Shown piece by piece: positions 26,104 to 37,905 of a DNA stretch of 64,000 nucleotides. A model generated the notes under the pieces. That model searched no databases, was not told the origin of the DNA, and was given only the letters and a program-made list of their open reading frames with translations. The DNA is from Tetrahymena thermophila SB210. Lineage: Eukaryota; Ciliophora; Oligohymenophorea; Hymenostomatida; Tetrahymenidae. A program made the position numbers and the translations under genes. Where the stretch lies: positions 62,001 through 126,000 of the forward strand of contig NW_002476180.1 of the NCBI RefSeq assembly GCF_000189635.1, given 5' to 3'. Numbering within the stretch: the stretch's first letter is position 1; every line of letters begins with the position of its first letter.

Positions 26104-28243
26104 CCTCTTTGTTTAGTTATATCTTAATTAATTGATAAATTAAATATAAAAAATTTGTTTTGTTAATTTATTTTTTTTTCTTTTTTCCCTTCTTATTTTT
26201 TATTTCACAATTAATCCTCTTTCTTTTTCTTCTTTTTTCTTTATAGTCTCCCTTCAAATGATATTCTCATAATTTTTTCTTTTTCTTATCTTTGTGTGAT
26301 TTGATAACATTCTTTTGAGGCTTCATTCCTTTACTAAGAATCTTTATCTAATAAATCAAATACAATCAAAATAAAATGAATAAATTAGCTATTCAATAAA
26401 TGAATGAATTTATGTATGTATCTATCTGTCTTTCTATCGATCCCATTTTATTTGATTTATTCTTTTTAATATCTTAAAAGATTTTTTAATCCTAAAGAAT
26501 TTAGATATATGAATTAAAATTTTTATTTGCAATTACATATTTATCATGAATTCTAATACTTTATATGCTATATAATTAAATTATAAATGCAATTTTTTAA
26601 TTTGATTCATCTATTTATTTATTTTAAAATCATATTTTGATTTATCTTTTGCTAAATGAATTAAAATAAAGTTAGATAGTTACTTTAATTTTAAATTGAT
26701 AATTACTAAAATATTTTTAATAAATCTTCTAAAAATGTTTATTTATTTTTCGATTAAATTCAATGTTAAACAAAATACAGTTTAAATCAAAATTTATTTC
26801 AAAAATTAAAACTAAAAAAAATACTTTTTAAAAAGTTGGCATTTAAAGTTATTGATAATTAAATATTTTTATTTATTAAATTCAAATTTTAAGAAGATTT
26901 TGTTTCTTATTTAATGATATAGCAGATAATTGATTATTCTATTTTATATATCTTTTCAGAAAGAAAAAAATATTTGATATATCATTTAAATTTAAAAGGA
27001 TTTAATTAAGATTGTTTTTTATTGTTAATTTTGCTATAATTGTACAAATAAATACTTTCTTTTTTTAGAATAAAATTAAAAGCCAAATTTTCAAGATTAA
27101 ATTAAATTTCATGCATTTTAAATTTTAGTTTTAAAAGGTAAAATGAAATAAATATGTTAATATTATATATATATTTTCGCTGTTGAAGAATCTTTATAAG
27201 TGTTAAAATGAATGAATGAATTGTTTATTGATTGATTGATGATAGTTAGAAATGTTGTTTTATTTTAATTGACATTTTATTGGGAAGATTCAATTTTGAT
27301 TTTGTTACTTTTTGTAATATTTAAAAATTTAAACATAAAAATAGCTTTTTTATTACAAAACTAAGTTTTGAAAAGTAAATAGAGTTGATTGCAATATTAA
27401 TATTGCTGAAAAAATACAACTCAAAAATTAAAACAAAATCATAGTATTAAATTTGATTGATTGATGAGTAAGTAAGTAAATAAACTTCTTTTAAATTGCT
27501 AAAAATTGGGATTAGTTAGTAAAACCATATTTATTTATCTTAAATAAATTCTATATTTTTTGTAGATTATTCTAAGTTGCAAGGATATATTTTTTTGTTG
27601 TGTTTCTTTATGTCAATTCAACATTAAAGTAAGTAAGTAATAGGTATATTCAAAATATTTTTAATTTTGCATCTAAATATTGGTTTCTGCTTGAAGAAAT
27701 CCGAATGCAGTTTGTTTTGAGTTATTATCACCAATTTAAATTCTAACTAAATCCCTATTTTATTTAAAATACTGGAATCTATAAATGATTCATTCACCAA
27801 TTTATCTAAAAACAGTTAATCAATCAATCATCTAATAATATATTTTTGATTTAAATCAATTTATGAATATCTATTTTTTTTTGTGTCTTGCTAAATATAA
27901 AGCTAATTAGAGGCTATATTTGAGTGGATATAATGCCCATAGAGAAAACAACTGAGAAGAGACAATTAAATAATTTGAGTTGTTAAGAAGTATAAGATTT
28001 AAATACTTTTATTTAATGGATAATATAGAAATAAAAAATAGATTACACACTTAAAAAGATGTTAATTTACATTAATTCATTATATCAGTAAATGTGCTTT
28101 CTGCCATTGTTTATTGCTTGATTTAATTGGTAAAAATGGCAGTAATGATTACTAACTAACTATTTCTTTTCTAATATCCTAGATTAGAGAGAAAATCAAG
28201 AATTAATCATTAATATATATTATTTTGCTAATTATTAGGTATT
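26104..28243. other. Intergenic, with purine-rich leader of the upstream gene
   Basis: From 26104 to about 26345 the plus strand is pyrimidine-rich, so the minus-strand transcript would begin with an A/G-rich leader (AAGAAAAAG-type runs). The remaining ~1.9 kb is A/T-rich with TGAA and TTGA microsatellites (27225-27240, 27458-27480). No coding frame was recognised. Confidence 0.5.
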
Positions 28244-28711
28244 TCACTTAGCTTGTCTTTGCTTGATAGCAATTTGGGTAGCAATTCTGTTGAGTTCAGT
28301 CATACCTTCCTTGGTAATAACTCTGGAGAACTTCTTGGTAGCAGAGTTCTTGTCCTTTCTGATGATCTTCAAATCTTCAAGAGACTTAAGAGCCCATCTG
28401 AGGATCTTACCGTGGCAAGCTTGGTGCTTGTTTCTCAAGTTACCTCTGTCCTTGTTGGAACCGAAAATGTGCTTGAGGGTAGAGATACCAGTGTGGGGCT
28501 TGAGGTAAACCTTTCTGGCTAAGGCGGCAGTTCTAATATAAACCCAGTCGCTATCTTGAGGAGCCAATTCTCTAGCAACAGAGGTGGTGGTCCATTGAGT
28601 GAATTCGGGGATAGAGAGCTTGTTAGCCTTCTTGAGGTGAGAAGCATATTCTCTAATGAAGTCAGCGGCGGCGACGTCCTTGACGGTGAAGAAACTTTGG
28701 TTATTGCTCAT
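28244..28711 (-). CDS. RPS19: 40S ribosomal protein eS19
   Basis: Intronless coding region of 155 residues, the usual length for eS19. Recognisable blocks in order: FFTVKDVAAADFIREYASHL; WVYIRTAALARKVYLKP; the HIFGSNKDRGNLRNKHQ loop with RGN; and a C-terminal winged-helix-like part with ILRWALKSLEDL and ITKEGMTELNRIA. The protein is part of the small ribosomal subunit head and is needed for 18S rRNA maturation (family knowledge). Glutamines are encoded mostly by CAA rather than TAA/TAG and codons are strongly biased, as expected for a highly expressed gene. Start ATG at 28711 gives the expected N-terminus MSNNQSFFTVKDV. Confidence 0.97.
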   Translation of the reverse strand: MSNNQSFFTVKDVAAADFIREYASHLKKANKLSIPEFTQWTTTSVARELAPQDSDWVYIRTAALARKVYLKPHTGISTLKHIFGSNKDRGNLRNKHQACHGKILRWALKSLEDLKIIRKDKNSATKKFSRVITKEGMTELNRIATQIAIKQRQAK

Positions 28712-29902
28712 CTTAATATTAATTGCTTTTATTTTATTAAATTTTTTTTACTCTTTTCTTTTATCTTTTCTTATTTTGGTTTACCTCTTTTTTTTATACT
28801 AAATTAAACTCACTGTGTTTTCTGTCTTTCAATTATTTTTCTTTCCCTTATTTTTAATCCTTCTTCTTTGGCTTAAAGATTCTTCCTTCCTCTCCCTTCA
28901 TTTCTTTAGCTTCCAACTTTTTTTAATCTGTACTTAATTCTCATAAACTGCCATATTATTATTATTATTTGTAATACCCTATTATAAATTTTATCATTTT
29001 CATTATAGTTATCATTTTACTTTCTCTCCCTTCTTATCACTCTTCAATTAGCCAGCAATCAAATCTACTTCCTTTAATATTTTACCCAACCAATCAACTA
29101 AATCTTATTAAAACAATCCTCTATTATTTATTTATTTGTTTGTTTATTTTTGATGAATACCAGGAATAATGTATTTTATGTATCTATCTGCACATTACCC
29201 AAAAAATTTATTTTTCTTATTTAAAATTATTTTAAAAGAATAAATTGCTTATCAGCCAACAATCATTAAAAATAACAGCATCTCAAAATATACAATTAAT
29301 ATGTATATAACAAATTTCTTCAACATTTTTTGACTTTAAATTAAATGAAATATGGGTTTATTTTATAAGTATTTTTATCTTTAATTACAATTTTCACATT
29401 ATTTTTTTCAAAATAGAATTTTTCTTATTAAAAATAATTTTAATTTAAAAAAAGCTAAAATATTTTAAACTCTGAAAATATTTTTTCTAACTTTTTTGTT
29501 AAAGTTAGAATAATTATTTAGGCTAATAAGTTTATATGAATTTAAACTACTTTGCATTATAAAACAATGAGTTTTTTAGATGTTTATTTTGATATTTTAG
29601 GTAATATACAAAATAAAATGATTTGCATTATTTGAATAAATAAACTAAAAAATTAAAATCTTTAATGAATATTTATTTTTTTATTTTACACAATTCAAAC
29701 TTTTTACAATATGATTTTATTTTTTTACTTTTGTTGGTAATAAATAACTGATGACTTATTTGATATCAAATTTTTTTAATTTCTTCAAAATTATTAAATG
29801 TATTTGGATTATATTAATGCTAATAGCTTTTAAAATTTTGATATTTATTCAATTAATCAAAAAATTCATTTAACAAACACCACGAAAATAGTATAATAAA
29901 AA
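28712..29902. other. Divergent intergenic region; purine-rich RPS19 leader
   Basis: From 28712 to about 28960 the plus strand is C/T-rich, giving RPS19 an A/G-rich 5' leader. That leader contains at least one upstream ATG (MKGEEGRIFKPKKK) whose frame overlaps the RPS19 start under the ciliate code, and a possible GTAAAC donor near 28784. The rest is A/T-rich promoter DNA shared with the plus-strand EF-hand gene. CCAAT-type sequence occurs at about 29087-29096. Confidence 0.5.
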
Positions 29903-30759
29903 ATGAGTACCAACAATAATTAGACAAACGCAAATTCTAATTCAAACCAAGCAAGACTTTAGGATAAAAAAAGAACTCAAGCAGCTTAACCTAGAAATTA
30001 ACCTAGAAGATAAGAACAAAAAAATCAAAAACTACCTGATGAGATGGTAAATATTCTAATAATTATTATGAACAATTTTACATTTTACAAAAAGAAATTC
30101 TAAAATATTTTTAAACTAATTTTTTTCTTTGAAATTTAAAAAAAAGGAAAAAGAGGTAAAAGACGCTTTCTACTTTTATGATCCTGACAAATTAGGTTAG
30201 ATCAATAGAACATAATTGAGATCTATTTTAGGTAACTTTGCTTTTACTAGTATGAACGTTAAAGAAATAGAGGAAGAAATTAGAAAAGATTATCCTTCAA
30301 ACAAAACCTCATTTAGTCTTGAAGAGGTTTTAAGCATTATAAGTAAAAAATGGTTCTTTGGAGGTGGCAGAGAATAAGAAGCGAATGAAATTTTCAAACT
30401 TTTTGACAGAAAGTATACATTGATTATTATACCAGACAATTTAATAAAAATCAACCAATTATTTTTTATTTAGGGGTAAAAATGGTGTAAATTTGTAAGA
30501 TATTAAGAGTCTGTTTGGATAGTATTTAGATATAGTTATTAGTGATTCTGATATAATAGAATTCATATAAGAAGCAGATACAGACCATGATGGAATTCTA
30601 GATAAAAATGACTTCTGTTCAAAGTAACTTATACTTATATTTTAAAAATAACAGATTTTTTAGTTTGTGTTCATGAGTATAATTAATTCAAAACTAAGTT
30701 ATACTTATATTTAAGATGAAAATATAATTTTTTCTATAAAAAGGCTTGGATATATATGA
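29903..30759 (+). CDS. EF-hand calcium-binding protein (centrin/calmodulin-like)
   Basis: Exons 29903-30046, 30147-30412 and from 30474; the GT..AG introns close in phase. Exon 1 encodes a basic Gln/Asn/Arg-rich tail of about 48 residues, as in centrins. The body has four EF-hand-like units. The first has loop DPDKLGQINRTQ. The second is degenerate (SFSLEEVLSII). The third has loop DRKGKNGVNLQD. The fourth, DTDHDGILDKND, is the best calcium site, with Asp in place of the usual final Glu. The last exon continues in frame to TGA at 30759, giving an unusual hydrophobic tail. Alternatively a very short intron starting at the GTAACTT after FCSK would end the protein at 30676. The 3' end is therefore uncertain. 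A role in basal bodies or calcium signalling is a family-level guess. Confidence 0.75.
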
Positions 30760-31900
30760 AAATTAAAGGAATAGCAAGGTTTTTTAAAATGATTGGTGTT
30801 GACTGACTGATTGATATGTCTTCATAAAAAATTAAATAACTAATTAAATATTTGTAAAAAGTATATACACTCGTAATATCAATCGTAAAGTTAATCTTTA
30901 AATAAAAAATTGTGAGAAATTATAATTTAATTTATACCATCTTCTGTCATCAAATTTGGTTAACGTACATTATTAAATTCATTTTTTTTTTCTAAATATT
31001 CGCGGATCTGTAAATTTTCAACTGCTATTAACTGATTTATAGAAATTTTTTTAAAGTCAAGACATATTTTTTGTGAAATTAGTATAATAAATCAAAGTTT
31101 AAAAGTAATTTTTGTATTAATAAGAAATTATTCAGATTAAATCACGGGAATATTTATATCAGTAAATTCTTAAAAAAACTCAATGATTAAAATTATTTAA
31201 TTTAACAGATTTTGTAAAACTTCCTTTTAAAAGTAGTATCTTATATTCAAGTTTAGCTATTTAACCATAAAAGTAAAATTATTTGCAGAAAGATTTTGAT
31301 TGTAAATAAATACCAGCAAATCTCTAAATAAGCTTCAAACTGAAATTATTTTTTTCAATTTTACCTGAAATAACATTTAAAGCTAAGCGAAATGTTTTTT
31401 TCAAAAACCAACTAACACATAAATTGGATAGTTTATAGTATAATATACTATTCAAGTTACTTGATAGAATAAATTTAAACAAATATAAAAATATAAATCA
31501 GAGATTTATTTATTTTGGTAATTTAATTAATTGTAAAAATTATCTATATCAAATCAGTTTTTTTATTACAATTAACTCTTTGATATGAATTTTTACTAAT
31601 TAATTACTGATAATTTAAAGAATATTTTATTTATCTTTCTTTGCTTTAAAAATCATTTAGAAGTATTTAGTTCTAGGTTAAGATAAAATAACTAGTATAG
31701 ATATTTAGAAAAAATTTAAAACTTTTTTTATTAATTTAATAATTTAGCCTTTAACGCTTAATATTACAATTAATTAATAATTTTATTTACTAGTTTAAGT
31801 TCTAAACATTTGATTATTTTACTATAAAAAAAATCATCAAAAATATTCACTTATTTTTTTTAATTTATAAATAAAGATTAGATAATTATTCAACTTAATA
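30760..31900. other. Intergenic, no gene seen
   Basis: A/T-rich DNA between two plus-strand genes: the 3' UTR of the EF-hand gene and the promoter of the DHHC gene. A short tgactgactgattgat repeat occurs at about 30800. Nothing else was recognised. Confidence 0.5.
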
Positions 31901-33675
31901 ATGGTGCCTTAAGATAAAAGCATTTAATAAACTATTTAACATAACTTAGATTTTAGGTTTAAATAGCAAACAAGCACATGTTATAATAATAAGATTTACG
32001 TAGGAAATGGAAATAATTTAGTTATAGTTTTATTGCTATGGACAGTTTACATTACTCTTAGCGTATATTTTTTAGCAGTTATTTCTCCTCACACTTGGGT
32101 AGAGTACTCACCTGCAATCACAATTATTGGTATCTTTATTTCAATCCCTGGGTTATACAATGCAATTAAATGTTATTTTACAGGTAATATATATTTTAAA
32201 ATATTTTATAGGACTTTTTATAGAAAATTTCTTAAAATTTTATGCTCAATCTTATAAATTTTTTAATAGATCCTGGTGTACTCAAAAAAGGAACTCATGT
32301 AGAATAATAATAAAATGATGTAGAGAAATAATAAAATATTGAAAAAAATGCATAATTAGATCAAAACTAAACTAATAACTAAAATAATGTACTTTAAATA
32401 AATGATTAAGTTGCTAAGAATTCTTAGATACCTGCTGAAAAAAAGAATGATGAAATATTGATTGAAACTTAAAAAGTAGTAATTTGCGAAAAATCAGATG
32501 TTTAGCAGCAATAAGCAAACGAAGAAATGTAATTTGTTTATTCTTATATTTTCCATATTAAATACTTTATTTTGATATTAGAAACAAGAACATTATAAAA
32601 TTAGAAGAACCTACAAATAAGGCTATAAAAGAATAGCCTTAATTTAATGTAGAATTAAGTGAAATGAATCAAGAAATAAAAGAAAAAAATATGAATGATT
32701 GGGTAGTTTAAATGTAGACTGGATTAAGCGAAATTTAAAATGGTTTGAAAAGTTGCGACAAATAAATCAATCAGTTAACATAAAATTTATAAAATTTTGA
32801 TAACTAACAAGGATTTGACAATAAAAACATGTAGAATGTATTTATAAATCCATTCCCTCCGAAATTACCTGCAAATCTCACAGTAAAATAATATGAAGGA
32901 GGTAATCTATACGAGTCAAGATATTGCACTACCTGTAAGCTAATAAGACCACCTCTTGCATCTCATTGTATTTTATAAATATTAATATTATATGCTTATA
33001 TTTTTTATTTCAATAGGCAGTGAGTGCAATTAATGTGTCAAAAATTTCGATCATCATTGTAAATACTTTTCGATTATCAGGATATATTTAAAATTTACTT
33101 GAATTATATTAGGCTTTTTTATGGGAAATTGCATAGGATAAAGAAATCACAAGAATTTTTATTTATTCTTATGGTGCAGTTATATTTGGGTTCTCTACAT
33201 GCTTGCTTTTAGTATACTCTGCTTTGTTGATAACATCAAATAGAATAGCTTTGTATTTGTATAATTTTATCACAATTATGTCTTATTTTACTTATTTATT
33301 GCGATAACTGGCTGTCTTCTTTTATTGGCTGTCCTTAGATTAAATAAGGATTTCACTAAATTTATGGTATTTCCTTTTGTGATAATTACACTAATCTCAT
33401 TTATTTGGATTGCTTCTTATCAAGATGTTAAATTTTATAATAATCCTGTGATTCCACTTCTGGGAATGATTTTATATATAGGCTCTGCTGCAGGATTGAG
33501 TAATTTTGCTTTCTTTGACTGTTTTTTAGCATGTATAGGATCAACTTTAAAGGAAGAAACCTATAAAAATAAAATTAATTAAGAAAAACAAAAATTTACC
33601 TATGCATAAGGTTGCAAGACTTATTATAATTTTTTGACTTTTAAACCTCCTAAAAGTGAAATTTTAGATGAATGA
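31901..33675 (+). CDS. DHHC-type protein S-acyltransferase (palmitoyltransferase)
   Basis: Five exons (31901-32183, 32270-32528, 32582-32967, 33017-33058, 33113-33675) close exactly to 510 residues. Two N-terminal membrane helices (VIVLLLWTVYITLSVYFLAV and ITIIGIFISIPGLYNAI) are followed by a DPG motif. A long polar Gln/Asn/Glu-rich insert comes next, then the zinc-binding Cys-rich domain: CTTCKLIRPPLASHC, CNQCVKNFDHHC, then FFMGNCIGQRNHKNFYLF. Two more helices follow, then STLKEE, corresponding to the TTxE motif, and a C-terminal YAQGCKTYYNFL segment like the PaCCT region. DHHC enzymes attach palmitate to cytoplasmic cysteines of membrane-associated proteins. The usual Pro-Trp after DHHC is Phe-Phe here. 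Two introns interrupt Cys codons of the Cys-rich domain, including the catalytic Cys (T|GC). The insert of ~200 residues between helix 2 and the Cys-rich domain is much longer than usual. Confidence 0.93.
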
Positions 33676-34282
33676 AACCAAAAATTCTATTAATCTTATC
33701 CTCTAAAGTGTTTTTTAATGTTTAATCCTTTTAATTTGAAATAAAATTAATTATAATTATCTTTAAAAGTAATATTTTATACTAAATAATTAAAATATAA
33801 TTTATTTTATAAATAACTAACTAAGTAAGTAAATAGATTTCATCTATATATTTAATTTGTATTTGATTGCTTTTAATCTATTTTAGTTTTATGATAAAAT
33901 TATCTCAAAATATACAAAATAATTCGATAGCTACATAAAGCTATTATATTTAATTTCTCAAATAATTTTATCTTATTTTTAAAAATAATTTTTGTATTAT
34001 TTAAAAAAACAGAAAATTTACATTAAGTTGAAAAAAATATTAAATTGTTTGGCATCTAAACTTTCTAAAAGTAGTGAAAAATTAAAAGAATTATTTCAAA
34101 AAATTATGATCAAACAATTAATTATTTTTTTAATAAATACTTTTCAACTAAAATTTAAAATTTTCATAGTATATATATTGAAATTATTATTTAAAAAATT
34201 ATCTTTTTAATAAATAATTGATATTTTAATTTTTAGTATCTTAGAAAATATATATAGATAGGATAAGGTAGATGAAATTAAA
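33676..34282. other. Intergenic between convergent genes
   Basis: About 600 bases of A/T-rich DNA that should contain the two 3' UTRs. A standard-code open frame at 33992-34210 is almost pure Lys/Leu/Phe/Ile and looks like random A/T composition. Confidence 0.5.
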
Positions 34283-35700
34283 TCACAATATAACCTTTTA
34301 ATCTCTTAGTTAGTTAATTTTATTTTAAGAATATTATAATATGTCTGAGAGTACATAATCACAATGCTCATTTAATGAGGGTGGTTCAACCATTTTAGCT
34401 TTGATACCTTCACTATAGTTGATAGGATTTCTTACCAATTTAAGATTTGGATATTTTGTTGATTCAACTTCTTCTGCCATTTATAGGTGCTTGACTTATT
34501 CATCTTCAAACATTTATTAAATGTTATATATATTCCCTCCAGGTATTTTATTTTCTTCTAATAATTGAGTAAGTTATTTTGCTTCAAAATTTTGTAACGC
34601 CTTATTTATAATTTCATCAAGTTCTACTCTATTTTTAACTCTATCTGAGTTATTTTTAAATTTTTCATCTGATAGAATTTCTTCTATTCCTATGACTTTA
34701 CAAAATCTTTTGAATTAGTCATTTGTTGCTGAACCCAAAACTATGTATTCATCGTTTTTTACTTTATAGACTCCATATGGCACAATTGATGGATGATTAT
34801 TACCCATTCTTCTTCCAGCTTATCCACCATTTAAATACTAGGAAGATATATTCACTAAAGAGCCTATTGAGCTTTCTTATAAACTCGTTTTTACATGCCT
34901 AAATAAAATAAATTTATAACAAATAATAAATTTTGAATGTTATGAATAAATAATATCATAAGAATAATAAATAGCATTTACAAATGCTATCTAAAGTAAA
35001 ATTTAAATAAAATATGATAATAAAGTTTATTTGTATAAAATGAAAATGCAGTAGAAATTAAGTAAAAACATGTTTACATTCCTCTACCTGTGACCTGTCT
35101 ATAATAAAGAGCAGCTAAAATGCCATTTGCTAAGTTTAATCCTGTTAATACATCACTAACTGCAAATCCCATTTTAGTTGGTGGTCCATCTGGCTGTCCA
35201 GAGATATGCATAAACCCAGATCTGGCTTGCATAACTAAATCAAATGCTGGTGATTAAGACATAGGACCTGTGTCACCATATCCTGAAATTGAGGCATATA
35301 TAATCCTTTGGTTTATTTTGTTTAGAGTTTCATAATCTAAATTTAACTTTTGAGTGACTCCTTATGAATAGTTTTCTGCTACAATATCGCTTTTTTAAAC
35401 TAATTCATGGACTATTTTTTATCCTTCTTGTGACTTTAGGTTTAGACATATACTCTTTTTATTACGATTGACGCATAAAAAATATGAAGAGTCCTCTTTA
35501 TTTGCAAAGGGAGGACCCCATTTTCTTGTTTCATCTCCTTCAAAAGATTCAATTTTAATTACCTCAGCTCCTAAATCACTCAGATACATTGTACCAAAAG
35601 GGCCTGCCAATATTCTAGATAAATCAATTACCCTAATCCCCTTTAATAAAGGTTACTGATTAGTACTGAAGAATTTTTTAATCAGCTATGTTTAAAGCAT
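34283..35700 (-). CDS. Family III CoA-transferase (CaiB/BaiF type), probably mitochondrial
   Basis: Two exons (35700-35078 and 34898-34283) close to 412 residues, a normal size for the family. The N-terminus [17 protein letters not shown] lacks acidic residues and resembles a mitochondrial presequence. Family blocks follow: [40 protein letters not shown], then [16 protein letters not shown]. Next come [20 protein letters not shown], with the catalytic Asp in AFD, and [20 protein letters not shown]. The second exon has [19 protein letters not shown] and the C-terminal DILQYSQNKINQLRDQKVI. These enzymes move CoA between carboxylic acids. The nearest eukaryotic counterpart would be SUGCT (succinate-hydroxymethylglutarate CoA-transferase), but substrate cannot be told from sequence by eye. 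Confidence 0.93.
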
Positions 35701-37757
35701 ACAAATAACTTTAAGCTAATTTCTACTTCAATTATTTATTTATTTATGAATTAAATTTGTGAAATAATTTCTTTGTTAATGAATTAAAATTTATAAAATT
35801 TGTAGCTTTTAATTAAGAAGGATAAGGATTTTTATTACGCAAGTTTAAACATATCTTGTACGTGATAGAAAGCATAGAATATTAATTAACACTGCTCAAC
35901 ATTTTAAAAATATGAATAAGTCTTAAAAGTAAAATCAAATAGAATTAAAATTTCTGTAATTTAATAAAATAAACAATTCTAATTTTTGATTTTATTTACA
36001 ATATTTTTTAAACTTAAAATGGCAAAAGTAAGTATGTAAAAAGGACATATATAATTAATTCATTAAAGAAACTTAAAGCCAAAATAAAAAATGTTATATT
36101 AAAAATAGAAAAAAACGAGTAAAATATTTATTTGTTGGGATCGGAACGAATTAATTACAAATGGTATTGTAAATAATCAGAAAGATCTCATATTTATTTA
36201 GCTATATTTTTTAGAGAAGATAAATTATGTAGTTAATTTACTTCTCGTAAGATATAAATCTTCAACATGTTAATAATTTTCAATTGTTTCAGTGTTTAAC
36301 AATAAAAAAGTTTATGGAATAAACTATTTTACTGCCTAGTCCTCAAACTTTCAAAGCTTATCAACACATATCACTAGACTTATTCTTAAAGTTTGATATA
36401 GCATTTTTAGAATAAAATAAGCCAAATAATTATCAAAAAATTTATGTATAAAACCTAATAATTTTATCTCTAAAATAAACTGATAAACAACTTAGATTGA
36501 ATAACTTCTATGAAATTACATGTTGTTCTACATAAAAATTTAATTGTTACTAATATTTAATAGATATTTAGTGCGATTTATTTATTTTTGACATTTCTCT
36601 TAGCAGTTTTAATTAATAATTATACTTTACTAGAGTTTTCAGTTATTAATTTTTCATTACCTTGCAGGTCTTATTTGATTAAATTTTCCAATAAATAATA
36701 GGTTTAATCCATTTAAGAATGTAAAACCAAAGAATGTTTGAATACTTGCTAAAAAAGGATTTTAGTTAGAGGAGAATTTTATAAATGAATTATGTGTGAA
36801 TAAGACTTTTCCTGAAAAAAATCCACAAAAATGATACCCAAAATAATTTTGGAATTATAAATGATTATCTTAGAACTAAATTAATTGCAGTTTAAAAAAT
36901 GATTTTAAAAAGCTGATTAATAAATAATATGAATGGCTTAATGATCAACATTCTAAATGTAAATATTACCAATATGGAGCTAGCGAATCACTTCACATTA
37001 AGATAGTAAGAATAAATGTGAACCAAGAATTATGTTTATCAAAATAAGTATTTTTTTTTGTTTTTTTACTTATTAAAAACAAACAAACAAAAAATGTTTA
37101 GATTAAATCAATTTTGTTAAATATACTTCAGCAAAGTTTATTAATTAATTAGAAAACAATGAAAATCATAAAGATGATTTATACAACATTCACATAATAG
37201 AAATTTAAATATATATATTTTAAATGATGACATAAAATTTATTTAATAGGCTCAAAAATAATTTTTCTTTATGAATAAATAATAATTAATTAAAATATAT
37301 AAGAAAAATTATAATGAAGCAAAGAAATATTTGATCTTAAAAATGAAGTATGTATGTATGAATGAATGAATGTATATGAATCAATCTGTTGTTTTATCTT
37401 TAACTATGAGATTTTAATAAAGCATCAATCAATAAATAAATAAAATAAATTGCAATTTTGTTAACATTTTACATATTTGCTTGATAAATAGGCAAGTAAA
37501 CAAATATTTTATAATTTTTAGCTGTACATAAATGTGGAGGGAATAGGTGGGGGTTTCATTAGGATGACAGAGAAAGTATTATATATAATGAATGAATGAT
37601 ATTAGCTTTAAAATTTAATGGTTGTGTTATATGAAATTAATTCTTATAGATATAAAGAATCTTAGAAATTTTAATTCGATGGATTGATTAAAGATATATA
37701 AAAACTTCCTCTTAGATATTTGATAAGAGAGAGATAAATCTTATTTGGAGAGGAGAT
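35701..37757. other. Divergent intergenic region, no gene seen
   Basis: About 2 kb between the CoA-transferase (leftwards) and histone H1 (rightwards). A/T-rich with microsatellites at 37347-37380 (gtat and gaat units). A G-rich patch (gtggggg) lies near 37547. No coding frame was recognised. Confidence 0.5.
37347..37380. repeat. GTAT/GAAT tetranucleotide microsatellite
   Basis: Consecutive gtat units change into gaat units at this position in the intergenic region upstream of histone H1. No function is apparent. Confidence 0.8.
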
Positions 37758-37769
37758 TATCCAATCAGA
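37758..37769 (+). promoter_or_regulatory. Histone-gene CCAAT element TATCCAATCAGA
   Basis: TATCCAATCAGA lies about 137 bases upstream of the histone H1 ATG. It matches the conserved TATCCAATCARA element that I recall being reported upstream of Tetrahymena histone genes. Position, orientation and exact match make this the best-supported promoter element in the window. It probably takes part in S-phase histone transcription. Confidence 0.75.
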
Positions 37770-37905
37770 TTTCAGATTATTTTTAAGAGAAATTTTTGAA
37801 TTTGATATAAACCCATATCTAACGCGCGATATTATAATCTAATATACAAAATTAAATCGTTAAGAAAAAAACAAGAAAAAAAAACTAAAAAACAAATAAT
37901 ATAAA

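Noticed and set aside
28253-28807. Several plus-strand frames over the ribosomal protein gene
   Set aside because: They are shadows of eS19, which is unambiguous on the minus strand.
33992-34210. 72-residue plus-strand frame between DHHC and CoA-transferase
   Set aside because: Almost only Lys, Leu, Ile and Phe; typical chance frame in convergent 3' UTR DNA.
35468-35659. Plus-strand frame of 63 residues
   Set aside because: Antisense to exon 1 of the CoA-transferase, whose conserved motifs are on the minus strand.
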